From JANNHP01 sp031404455 (GTDB taxonomy: Bacteria > Planctomycetota > JAJSAM01 > JAJVHW01), in NCBI GenBank assembly GCA_031404455.1, contig JANNHP010000456.1, positions 1 to 5,154 of the forward strand: a stretch of 5,154 nt of DNA. Reading direction: 5' to 3'. Position 1 is the stretch's first letter; each line of letters begins with the position of its first letter. A model generated the notes under the pieces. It worked only from the letters and a program-made list of their open reading frames with translations, had not been told where the DNA came from and did no database searches. Positions 1 to 5,154 of this stretch are shown here, piece by piece. The position numbers were made by a program, and so were the translations under genes.

Positions 1-792
1 CTCGAGGATCGACCGCGCGATCTCGAGCGCGTGGACGTCGTCGCGCGCCTGGTGGTCGGCGACGCCGGACGTGCGCGTGTGGACGTCCGCGCCGCCGAGT
101 TCCTCCGCCGTCACGATCTCGCCCGTCGCGGCGCGCACGAGCGGCGGCCCGCCGAGGAAGATCGTGCCGTGGCCCTTCACGATGACGCACTCGTCGCTCA
201 TCGCGGGGACGTACGCCCCGCCCGCCGTGCAGGAGCCCATCACCACGGCGACCTGCGGGATGCGCGCCGCCGACTTGCGCGCCTGGTTCGCGAAGATCCG
301 CCCGAAGTGCTTCTCGTCGGGGAAGACCTCGTCCTGCCGCGGCAGGAACGCCCCGCCCGAGTCCACGAGGTAGACGGTCGGGAGACGGTTCTCCGCGGCG
401 ATCTCCTGCGCGCGCACGTGCTTCTTCACCGTGAGCGGGTAGTACGTACCGCCCTTCACCGTGGCGTCGTTCGCGACGACCATCACCTCGCGCCCGTGGA
501 CGACGCCGATGCCGGTGACGACGCCCGCAGACGGGCAGCGCTCGCCGTACACGTCGCCCGCCGCGAGCGCCGAGAGCTCGAGGAACGGCGTCTCGGGATC
601 GCAGAGGCGTTCGATCCGCTCGCGCGCGAGGAGCTTGCCACGCTCCTTGTGCTTCTCGACGAGGCGCGGCGACCCGTGCGCGCGCACGTCGGCCGTGCGG
701 GCACGGAGGTCGGCGAGCATCGCGGCGTGGTGCTCGCGGTTCGCGCGGAACTCGGCGGAGTCGGTGCGGATGCGGCTCTTCAGGACGTCCAT
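1..792 (-). CDS. liuB: Methylcrotonoyl-CoA carboxylase, carboxyltransferase (beta) subunit, 3' end cut by window
   Basis: This is the carboxyltransferase subunit of the biotin-dependent enzyme that carboxylates 3-methylcrotonyl-CoA to 3-methylglutaconyl-CoA in cytosolic leucine degradation. The 264 residues present read MDVLKSRIRT and onward, with no stop before the window edge; the family is usually about 535 residues, so about half is seen. Family landmarks, recalled from LiuB-type proteins, are RGKLLARERI (51-60), VANDATVKGGTYYPLTVKKH (106-125), YLVDSGGAFLPRQDEVFP (141-158), GSCTAGGAYVPAMSDE (186-201) and IFLGGPPLVRAATGE (211-225). The two glycine-rich stretches belong to the N-terminal crotonase-like half that binds the acyl-CoA. 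The ATG fits the usual N-terminus, and no in-frame ATG or GTG lies just upstream; I see no Shine-Dalgarno on this strand. The partner biotin-carrying subunit is not in the window. Geranyl-CoA carboxylase or another acyl-CoA carboxylase beta subunit is a less likely alternative. Confidence 0.95.
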   Translation of the reverse strand, partial: MDVLKSRIRTDSAEFRANREHHAAMLADLRARTADVRAHGSPRLVEKHKERGKLLARERIERLCDPETPFLELSALAAGDVYGERCPSAGVVTGIGVVHGREVMVVANDATVKGGTYYPLTVKKHVRAQEIAAENRLPTVYLVDSGGAFLPRQDEVFPDEKHFGRIFANQARKSAARIPQVAVVMGSCTAGGAYVPAMSDECVIVKGHGTIFLGGPPLVRAATGEIVTAEELGGADVHTRTSGVADHQARDDVHALEIARSILE

Positions 793-850
793 GCGAGGAG
801 GATAGCGACGGGACGCGCGCGCCGCGCGGAGCCTTCGCGCCGGACCCGCC

Positions 851-1054
851 CTACTGCGACTTCCTGCTGAGGTGCGGCAGGAGCGTCCCGAGGAACGCGT
901 CGAAGTTGCGGGTCTGGAGCCAGAGACGGCCCCGGCCGGGTCTCCGGACATCGTACGCGTCGCAGGAACCGCGTTCGCGGGGCGGCGGCTCAGGGAAGCG
1001 CTGGCGCCCGTTGCCGCGATTAGCGCACGGCCCGGCGCTCCGTCGCGCGAGCAT
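851..1054 (-). CDS. Possible small ORF or gene remnant, 67 aa, doubtful
   Basis: This minus-strand reading frame runs from ATG to TAG and ends 58 bases before the liuB start, in a different frame. I do not recognise the protein. Its N-terminal half is rich in arginine and glycine, as a chance frame in GC-rich DNA would be. The last 26 residues (GRLWLQTRNFDAFLGTLLPH, then LSRKSQ) look more like folded protein, with mixed hydrophobic and polar residues and mostly G or C in third codon positions. It could be a short unknown protein, the decayed tail of a lost gene, or noise. No Shine-Dalgarno sequence supports its start. A tail of this type upstream of liuB could also mean that the true frame begins differently from the ATG used here. 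Confidence 0.2.
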   Translation of the reverse strand: MLARRSAGPCANRGNGRQRFPEPPPRERGSCDAYDVRRPGRGRLWLQTRNFDAFLGTLLPHLSRKSQ

Positions 1055-1124
1055 GGCGCCAACGCGATGCCGATCGGGTCCGGGAACGAACCAATCCGGG
1101 CGGCGCGCGGTTGACTGGGCGAAC

Positions 1125-1130
1125 GGAGGG
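1125..1130 (+). promoter_or_regulatory. Strong Shine-Dalgarno for the SPFH gene
   Basis: GGAGGG sits 8 bases before the ATG at 1139, an ideal distance for a ribosome binding site. It fixes the start of the downstream gene and is the clearest such site in the window; the other starts seen here lack a comparable match. Confidence 0.85.
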
Positions 1131-1138
1131 ACCCCGAG

Positions 1139-2080
1139 ATGTCACGATTCCACGCTTTCCGGACGCGCGGCGCCGCCCGCGTCGTCGGCGCGCTCCTCGT
1201 CCCGCTGCTCCTCATCGCCGTCGTCCTCGTGTGGCTCGCGGGCACCGCGAACCCGGTCACGCCCGCGGGCTACGTCGGCTACGTCACGCGCGGCGCGATC
1301 CTCGGCAAGTCCGAGTTCATCGGGCTGCAGACGGGGCCCACGTCCACGGGCCGCGGCTGGCTGCTCCACGCCGTCAACGTGTCGGTCACGCCGTACTCCT
1401 TCGCCGAGGAGTTCGAGGCGTCGAACTCGGTGCTGACGAAGGACAACCTGAAGGTCAGCTTCCGCGTGCACACGATCTTCAAGATCCGCGCCGACCGCGT
1501 GAAGGAGTTCGTCGAGCAGTACTCGGCGCTCCACGAGGGCGAGGACCCGAACGCCGTCGTGCGCGGGGCCTACGACAACTTCCTGCAGGAACGGCTGCGG
1601 ACGTTCGCGCGCGACGAGGTCGAGAAGGTGGACGGCTTCGACCTGAAGGGCCGCATCACCGCCATGGGCGACTCGCTGCTCGCGCGGGTCAAGGCGCTCA
1701 CCGATCCGACGCCTTTCCAGGTGGACTCGGTCGTCGTCGGGAACATCCAGTACCCGGAGTCGGTGTCGAACGCCGTCGCCATGAAGCTCGCTGCGCAGCA
1801 GAAGCTCCAGCAGATGGAGACCGAGGTGCAGATCGAGTCGAAGAAGAAGGACCAGCGCATCGTCGAGGCCGAGGGCATCGCGAAGTCGATGGAGATCATC
1901 AACGAGAAGCTGACGCCGGAGTACCTGCAGTACCTCGCGATCGACGCCCAGAAGCTGATGGTCGGCTCGCAGAACCACACGGTCGTCTACATCCCGGTCG
2001 GCAACCTCGGCGTGCCGCTCGTCGGCGCCATGTCGATGCCGGGCGCCGGGACGCCGTCCGCGCCGGAGAAGACGAAGTAG
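1139..2080 (+). CDS. SPFH/Band 7 (prohibitin-like) membrane-anchored protein
   Basis: The 313-residue product has a short basic N-terminus, one membrane segment at about residues 15-35 (VVGALLVPLLLIAVVLVWLA), an SPFH-type domain from about 42 to 205, and a charged helical stretch rich in Gln, Glu and Lys at about 211-255 that probably forms a coiled coil. The segment AEGIAKSMEIINEKLTPEYL (244-263), followed by QYLAIDAQKL, is typical of prohibitin-type proteins, and the tail HTVVYIPVGNLG matches the usual post-coil strand. Proteins of this family form large oligomeric rings or scaffolds on membranes and influence membrane proteases or microdomains. The specific role here is unknown. It is shorter than flotillins, and no NfeD-like or FtsH-like partner lies next to it; an exported CXXCH protein follows on the same strand after 55 bases. 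The start is secured by the GGAGGG site. Confidence is high for the family and low for function. Confidence 0.9.
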   Translation: MSRFHAFRTRGAARVVGALLVPLLLIAVVLVWLAGTANPVTPAGYVGYVTRGAILGKSEFIGLQTGPTSTGRGWLLHAVNVSVTPYSFAEEFEASNSVLTKDNLKVSFRVHTIFKIRADRVKEFVEQYSALHEGEDPNAVVRGAYDNFLQERLRTFARDEVEKVDGFDLKGRITAMGDSLLARVKALTDPTPFQVDSVVVGNIQYPESVSNAVAMKLAAQQKLQQMETEVQIESKKKDQRIVEAEGIAKSMEIINEKLTPEYLQYLAIDAQKLMVGSQNHTVVYIPVGNLGVPLVGAMSMPGAGTPSAPEKTK

Positions 2081-2102
2081 CGCGGCGAGGCGAGGAGAGC
2101 GC

Positions 2103-2125
2103 AACCCGGGCCCTTCTCCCGGGTT
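2103..2125 (+). other. Perfect hairpin between the SPFH gene and the CXXCH gene
   Basis: AACCCGGG (2103-2110) and CCCGGGTT (2118-2125) form a perfect 8-base-pair stem with a 7-base loop. It lies 22 bases after the SPFH stop codon and ends 10 bases before the next ATG. There is no T-run after it, so it is not a classical intrinsic terminator. It may reduce read-through, protect the 3' end of the first message, or affect translation of the second gene. The nearest Shine-Dalgarno-like sequence, GAGGAGAG (2092-2099), lies upstream of the stem and would come within about 13 bases of the start only if the stem folds. Confidence 0.7.
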
Positions 2126-2135
2126 CCGATCGACG

Positions 2136-2870
2136 ATGACGATCCGGCCCCTCACCTGCCTCCTCGCGGTGCTCGCCGCCGCGGTCCTCGGCGTCGTCGC
2201 CTCCCCGCGCGAGGCGCTCGCGACGAAGGAGTACGCGAAGAAGGAGGCGAAGGACTGCTCCTTCTGCCACGTCAGCGACAAGGGCTCGGGGCCGCGGAGC
2301 GCGAAGGGCCGCGAGTACGAGGCGAACGGCTACCGCTTCGGCGTGAAGAGCTGGTCGTCGCCCGCGAACGAGAAGAAGTTCCTCCGCGCGACGAGCGCGA
2401 TCGTCGCGCAGTGGTACTCGGAGGCCGCGCGGCTCCTCGACGAGCTCGAGAAGGAGGAGAAGCTCCCGGGCGGCACGGCGCTCGTCGGCGGCACGCGCGA
2501 GCGGTTCCGCATGTTCAAGGGCCCGTGGCTCCGCTCGGCGAAGAAGCTCCTCGCGACGGGCGACCGTGGCGTACCGAACGCGCTCGTCTTCCTGACGAAG
2601 GTCGAGTCGCAGTTCGCGGCGACGACCGAGGGCAAGGAGGCGATCGCGCTCCTCGACGAGATGGCGAAGGATCAGAAGACGAGGGACGCCGTCCTTGACG
2701 CGCGCGCGACCGAGAAGGCGCGGCTGCTGCTCGTCGAGGGCCGCACCGAGTTCCAGCTCGGCGAGAACGCTGCGGCGCGGAAGCTCCTCGAGAAGGCCCT
2801 CGCCGATCCGCACGCGAAGCCGCTCGAGAAGGACATCCGCGAGGCGCTCGCGGCACTGCCCGCCAAGTAG
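2136..2870 (+). CDS. Exported protein with a single CXXCH c-type haem motif and helical C-terminus
   Basis: I do not recognise a named family for this 244-residue product. Residues 1-29 form a clear Sec signal peptide (basic start, LLAVLAAAVLGVVA core, cleavage probably after ALA29), so it acts outside the cytoplasm. CSFCH at 41-45 is a c-type haem attachment motif, followed by GSGPRSAKGREYEANGYRFG (50-69), which resembles small 'CXXCH..G.GP...G..Y' modules of proteobacterial multihaem or monohaem proteins. No methionine lies close enough to be an obvious sixth ligand, so the axial ligand is unclear (Met126 and Met176 are distant). From about 82 to 244 it is charged and helical; residues 191-243 (for example ARLLLVEGRTEFQLGENAAA) look like a tetratricopeptide-type helical hairpin. 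The ATG is chosen because it gives a complete signal peptide. It may share a transcript with the SPFH gene. Haem binding is inferred from the motif, and the CXXCH could instead bind metal. Confidence 0.85.
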   Translation: MTIRPLTCLLAVLAAAVLGVVASPREALATKEYAKKEAKDCSFCHVSDKGSGPRSAKGREYEANGYRFGVKSWSSPANEKKFLRATSAIVAQWYSEAARLLDELEKEEKLPGGTALVGGTRERFRMFKGPWLRSAKKLLATGDRGVPNALVFLTKVESQFAATTEGKEAIALLDEMAKDQKTRDAVLDARATEKARLLLVEGRTEFQLGENAAARKLLEKALADPHAKPLEKDIREALAALPAK

Positions 2871-2892
2871 GGGCGGGGCCTGCGTCCCCGCG
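2867..2892 (+). repeat. GC-rich palindromic unit lying on the stop codon of the CXXCH gene
   Basis: The unit starts GTAGGGGCGG, so the TAG stop codon (2868-2870) is part of it. GCGGGG (2873-2878) and CCCCGC (2886-2891) form a perfect 6-base-pair stem with a 7-base loop. Its beginning matches the GTAGGGGCGG-type start of the inverted repeat 50-170 bases further on, and it has the same plan of a G-rich arm followed by a C-rich arm. It may act as a transcription stop, though no T-run follows. It is probably a third, more diverged member of the same repeat family. Confidence 0.5.
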
Positions 2893-2939
2893 ATCCGCGC
2901 GACGCATGACGACCCGCGGCGAGGCAGGCCAGGGCTGGC

Positions 2940-3040
2940 TCTCGGTAGGGCCGGACCCCCGTGTCCGCCCACGTCGAACTCGGCACAACCGTCGCTGACC
3001 GTTCCAGCGGGGCGGACCCGGGGGGCCGCCCCTACCGAGA
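2940..3040. repeat. 31-base inverted repeat of GGTAGGG(G)CGG-type palindromic units
   Basis: The left arm (2940-2970) begins TCTCGGTAGGG and ends GTCCGCCC. The right arm (3010-3040) is its reverse complement at 28 of 31 positions; a 39-base spacer separates them. Each arm is itself nearly palindromic (GGGC.GGAC against GTCCGCCC), so a cruciform or a long hairpin could form. The element lies between two convergent genes and could work as a bidirectional terminator. The plan of a pair of inverted small palindromes resembles REP/BIME-type or MITE-like interspersed repeats, but whether it recurs elsewhere in the genome cannot be seen from this window. Confidence 0.75.
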
Positions 3041-3067
3041 CGATTCAGGAGCCGCAGTCCGCGAGAA

Positions 3068-3715
3068 TCACCTCGCGCGCGGCGGATCCGGGAACACCTG
3101 CAGGAAGAGAGCCCCCGGCAGGTCGAACGTGCTGTAGGCGCGGACCGCGTCGTCGCGCAGCGAGAGCGTCGATCCGTCGGCGGAGAAGACGACGCGCACG
3201 CGCTCGCTGCCGAGGTAGCGAAGCTCGTACGACGCCGTCGTCACGACGTCGAGACGCCAGAGTGCCAGTCCTTCGCGGCCGTAGCCCTTCCCGACGCTCA
3301 CGACGAACCGGCCGTCCGGCGACGTCGCGCCCGCACCGGTGAGCGAGACCTCCACGCCCGCGCCCGCCGCGAAGAGCGCTTCGACCGCCGCGCGCGTCGT
3401 GGAGCGGCCTTCGAGCGTCCGGCCCCTGAGCCGCCCCGCCGCGATCGCGTCGCCCATGGCGTCGTTGTAGGCGTCGGCGTACGCGAGACGCTCGGTGGAC
3501 TTGCAGCAGCCCGCGGAGAACCGCGCGAGGCCCGTCGCGGTGTCGAGCGCGTCTTCGTCGTCGCGCAGCGATCCGACGATTGCGCGCCGCGCGCGGCCGA
3601 ACGTCACGTCGCCAAGGGCGTCGCTCCTGCCGCGCCGCGCCGCGGCGACCGTCTCGGGCGCGGGCGTGGCGCACCCGGCGACGAAGACGAGCGCGAGCGT
3701 CAAGGCGATTCGCAT
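3068..3715 (-). CDS. Putative lipoprotein with beta-propeller-like C-terminal repeats
   Basis: The 215-residue product starts MRIALTLALVFVAGC; VAGC at 12-15 is a lipobox, so Cys15 is probably lipid-modified and the mature protein anchored to the membrane. A TTG 24 bases upstream would extend it, but the ATG places the lipobox correctly and is preferred. Residues 16-120 are unrecognised, rich in Ala and Arg, with an adjacent Cys70-Cys71 pair (FSAGCCKS) and a probable helix at 75-95. The C-terminal part has two propeller-like strand repeats, TSPDGRFVVSVGKGY...LALWRLDV (131-157) and VVFSADGSTLSLRDDAVRAY (175-194), of the kind found in TolB/WD40-like blades. Two repeats are too few for a whole propeller, so this may be a partial or unusual beta domain. 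The function is unknown. The larger propeller gene lies upstream on the same strand, 183 bases between its stop and this start, with strong hairpins between, so independent transcription is plausible. Confidence 0.75.
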   Translation of the reverse strand: MRIALTLALVFVAGCATPAPETVAAARRGRSDALGDVTFGRARRAIVGSLRDDEDALDTATGLARFSAGCCKSTERLAYADAYNDAMGDAIAAGRLRGRTLEGRSTTRAAVEALFAAGAGVEVSLTGAGATSPDGRFVVSVGKGYGREGLALWRLDVVTTASYELRYLGSERVRVVFSADGSTLSLRDDAVRAYSTFDLPGALFLQVFPDPPRAR

Positions 3716-3898
3716 CTGCGGTGAAATGTACACCGTCAACGACCGCGCGACTGCCGCTCGGCCCCGCGAGAACCGGGCGGTGCTCGTACGAGAACGGGGT
3801 GGCAGAGCCCCCGCCGGGCGGCGTCGAGCGCACGACGACGCCGGAAGGCCTGTGAAGTTCTGGGCAGGAGCCGCGCCTCGCGCCTCCTGCCCGGAACT
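3716..3898. other. Structured intergenic region upstream of the lipoprotein gene
   Basis: These 183 bases lie between two minus-strand genes and must hold any promoter specific to the lipoprotein gene, but no convincing -35/-10 pair is visible. They contain a perfect 10-base palindrome CTCGTACGAG (3783-3792), two direct copies of CCGGGCGG (3773-3780 and 3814-3821), a perfect 8-base-pair hairpin CGGCGTCG/CGACGCCG (3819-3826 and 3836-3843, 9-base loop), and nearly all of the long hairpin at 3853-3901. The palindrome could be an operator; no regulator is encoded nearby to match it to. Confidence 0.55.
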
Positions 3899-3901
3899 TC
3901 A
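3853..3901 (-). terminator. Long stem-loop starting at the stop codon of the propeller-cytochrome gene
   Basis: On the minus strand the stop codon TGA (3901-3899) forms the first three bases of an 18-base arm (3901-3884) that pairs with 3870-3853 with a single mismatch (3861/3893); the loop is 13 bases. The stem contains GAAGTTC and GGGCAGGAG blocks. The position directly at the gene end and the stability of the stem point to transcription termination or 3'-end protection. No T-run follows on the minus strand, so a Rho-independent terminator of the classical type is not proven; it might instead be a member of a dispersed palindromic repeat family. Confidence 0.65.
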
Positions 3902-5154
3902 GTTGTCGCGCGCGCCTTCGAGGATCCAGGCGCGGACGGCGTCCATGTCGGACTGAGACAGGTACGGCCCGCCTTGCGGCATGCGGTCTCCGGACCCGCC
4001 GACGGAGGACTGCGATCCCACGAGCTTGTGCCAGAGGTAGCTCTGCGACGGACGGCCCGGCACGACGCGCAGGAGCGGCGACTGGCGGCTCGGCACGCCG
4101 ACGTTCGCGAGGCGCGTGGCCGCGGCGGTCCCGAGATCGAGGCCTTCCGAGATGAAGGGCGCGATGTGGCAGCCGGTGAGGCCGCAGCTCTGGTGGAGCG
4201 CGGGCTGCACGCGGTCGCGGAGTTTCGCCTGGTCGAAGAGTGCCGTCGGGATCGTGCGCGGCCCGAAGTAGAAGAGGACGCCGCGCGTGTTCTGGATGAG
4301 GTTGCCGCCCGCGAGCCACACGCCGCCCGCGTCGTCGATGGCGACGGCGTGGAAGTCGCGCGACGGCGCGTCGGGGAGTCCGCCCTGACGCGTCCAGCGT
4401 CCGGACGAGCGGCGCAGCACCGAGGCGCTCATCCCGCAAGCCCACGGATCGCCCGACTGCGGCACGAACACGCCGCGCAGCGTCTCGGTGCCCGCGGGCA
4501 CCGTCGCCGCGAGGAAGCCCTGCGGACTCTTCTCGACGATCGCGGGCTGCACGGATCCGCCGACCGCGGCGATCGACGGGCCGCCGTGCACGGTGAAGAG
4601 GCTCTCGAACGTGCCGGAGGAAACGACGCTCCACGCGGCACCGTCGTAGTGCATCAGGAGCCCCGCCTGCCCGCACACCCACACGTCGTCCGCGGCCGTG
4701 CCCCAAACCTTGAAGAGCGTGCGGTTGTTGGCCTCGGGCGGGAGCGGGACGTTCGTCCACGCGTCGCCGTCGTGGTGAAGGAGCGCAGTGCGCGGCTGAC
4801 TGCCGTCCACGTTGCCGCCGACGGTCCAGACGTCGTTCGTCGAAGTCCCCCACACGCCATAGAGCGTGACGGGAACCCCGGTCGAGAGGTCGAGGACGCC
4901 GCCGGTCGCGGGGTCGTAGCGCACCACGCGGCCGCCCGTTCCGGACGCATACACGACGTCCTCGATGCCCGTCACCCACCACAGAGTGCCCGACGACGCG
5001 ACCGGGATCCGCACCCAGCCCTCGCCGCCCTTGCGCAGGAAGAGCGGGCCCGTGCCGTCGTCGGCGCCCACTGTGTAGACGGAGGGCGCGAGGCCCGGCT
5101 CGATCCACACGCCGAGGAGCGCGCCGCCGAGTTCGCGCAGCGGGACGGACCACG
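3899..5154 (-). CDS. Beta-propeller protein with C-terminal cytochrome c-like CX4CH module, 5' end cut by window
   Basis: The reading frame is open to the window edge, so the true start lies outside; the 417 residues seen are the C-terminal portion. A GTG at 5110 is in frame, but the 14 codons before it (WSVPLRELGGALLG) continue the repeat pattern, so it is probably not the start. Fragment residues 1 to about 295 carry propeller-type repeats, including GVWGTSTNDVWTVGGN (99-114), KVWGTAADDVWVCGQAG (148-164) with LLMHYDGAAWSVV, and AIDDAGGVWLAGGN. Such repeats are common in secreted myxobacterial proteins. From about 300, CGLTGCH (323-329) is a CX4CH haem-type motif, followed by LDLG, VVPGRPSQSYLWHKL, RMPQGG (Met391, possible distal ligand) and AWILEGA at the end, the layout of the cytochrome c-like domains found in myxobacterial and planctomycete secreted proteins. 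It is probably extracytoplasmic; the signal peptide is not visible. Its ligand or redox partner is unknown. Confidence 0.88.
   Translation of the reverse strand, partial: WSVPLRELGGALLGVWIEPGLAPSVYTVGADDGTGPLFLRKGGEGWVRIPVASSGTLWWVTGIEDVVYASGTGGRVVRYDPATGGVLDLSTGVPVTLYGVWGTSTNDVWTVGGNVDGSQPRTALLHHDGDAWTNVPLPPEANNRTLFKVWGTAADDVWVCGQAGLLMHYDGAAWSVVSSGTFESLFTVHGGPSIAAVGGSVQPAIVEKSPQGFLAATVPAGTETLRGVFVPQSGDPWACGMSASVLRRSSGRWTRQGGLPDAPSRDFHAVAIDDAGGVWLAGGNLIQNTRGVLFYFGPRTIPTALFDQAKLRDRVQPALHQSCGLTGCHIAPFISEGLDLGTAAATRLANVGVPSRQSPLLRVVPGRPSQSYLWHKLVGSQSSVGGSGDRMPQGGPYLSQSDMDAVRAWILEGARDN

Larger units (their letters stand above)
793..1138. other. Divergent intergenic region between liuB and the SPFH gene
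   Basis: These 346 bases separate two genes transcribed away from each other, so promoters for both should lie here. I cannot point to a convincing -35/-10 pair on either strand. A TTGACT at 1111-1116 is too close to the start at 1139 to leave room for a -10 element, and TATCCT (minus strand, 804-799) lacks a partner -35 box. A perfect 10-base palindrome, CCCGGCCGGG, lies at 931-940, but such matches are easily produced by chance in GC-rich DNA. The only coding candidate is the weak 67-residue minus-strand ORF listed separately. Confidence 0.6.

Noticed and set aside
31..870. A 279-codon plus-strand frame opposite liuB.
   Set aside because: liuB is unmistakable on the other strand; this frame is an Arg/His/Asp-rich shadow.
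1111..1116. TTGACT resembling a -35 promoter box ahead of the SPFH gene.
   Set aside because: A -10 box at normal spacing would overlap the ATG at 1139, and transcription would then start inside the gene, losing the ribosome binding site.
1142..2281. A 379-codon minus-strand frame opposite the SPFH gene.
   Set aside because: It is antisense to a gene with a good ribosome binding site and recognisable domains; its own product is Arg/Leu/Asp-rich shadow sequence.
1899..2972. A 357-codon minus-strand frame opposite the CXXCH gene.
   Set aside because: It has an Arg/Leu/Glu-rich composition typical of antisense frames and overlaps the repeat region. The plus strand has a signal peptide and a CXXCH motif.
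3716..3739. Extension of the lipoprotein to a TTG start at 3739 (eight extra residues).
   Set aside because: The ATG at 3715 gives a compact signal peptide with the lipobox at residue 15; the extension adds MTVYISPQ with no ribosome binding site to favour it.
3045..5153. A 702-codon open frame on the minus strand spanning both the lipoprotein and the propeller gene.
   Set aside because: Its product is extremely arginine-rich and low in complexity, with no domain, whereas the two overlapping frames contain a lipobox, propeller repeats and a cytochrome-like module. Long chance frames are expected at this GC content.
1..5154. CRISPR array, tRNA or rRNA, integrase, toxin-antitoxin or defence genes.
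   Set aside because: I saw no regularly spaced direct repeats, RNA gene signatures or matching protein motifs on either strand.

Overview
This is a GC-rich bacterial chromosomal window holding five protein-coding genes, two of them cut by the window edges. No RNA gene, CRISPR array, insertion sequence or defence system can be supported. The high GC content, the strong preference for G or C at third codon positions, and the protein types suggest a large-genome environmental bacterium. A secreted protein built from 'VWGT..DDVW..G' repeats followed by a CXXXXCH module resembles proteins common in Myxococcota and related deltaproteobacterial lineages. That placement is an inference from protein style, not from a marker gene.

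From left to right: positions 1-792 (minus) carry the first 264 residues of a methylcrotonoyl-CoA carboxylase carboxyltransferase subunit (leucine degradation). A 346-base divergent intergenic region follows, with one weak candidate small ORF. Positions 1139-2080 (plus) encode a membrane-anchored SPFH/prohibitin-like protein with a clear ribosome binding site. After 55 bases, which include a perfect hairpin, positions 2136-2870 (plus) encode an exported protein with one CXXCH haem-binding motif and a helical C-terminal part. These two genes may be co-transcribed.

The convergent gap at 2871-3067 is largely made of related GC-rich palindromic units. One lies on the stop codon of the preceding gene, and two form a 31-base inverted repeat with three mismatches. 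On the far side, positions 3068-3715 (minus) encode a lipoprotein with two beta-propeller-like repeats, and 3899-5154 (minus) encode the C-terminal 417 residues of a propeller plus cytochrome-like protein. A long hairpin begins at the stop codon of the latter, and the 183-base gap between its stop and the lipoprotein start holds further palindromes.

Functionally, the leucine-catabolic gene looks unrelated to the rest. The other four products all act at or outside the cytoplasmic membrane, and two carry c-type cytochrome signatures, so an envelope or redox theme is possible. Nothing in the sequence proves a shared system. The features most worth checking are the palindromic repeat family, the hairpins abutting gene ends, and the uncharacterised exported CXXCH protein beside the SPFH gene.
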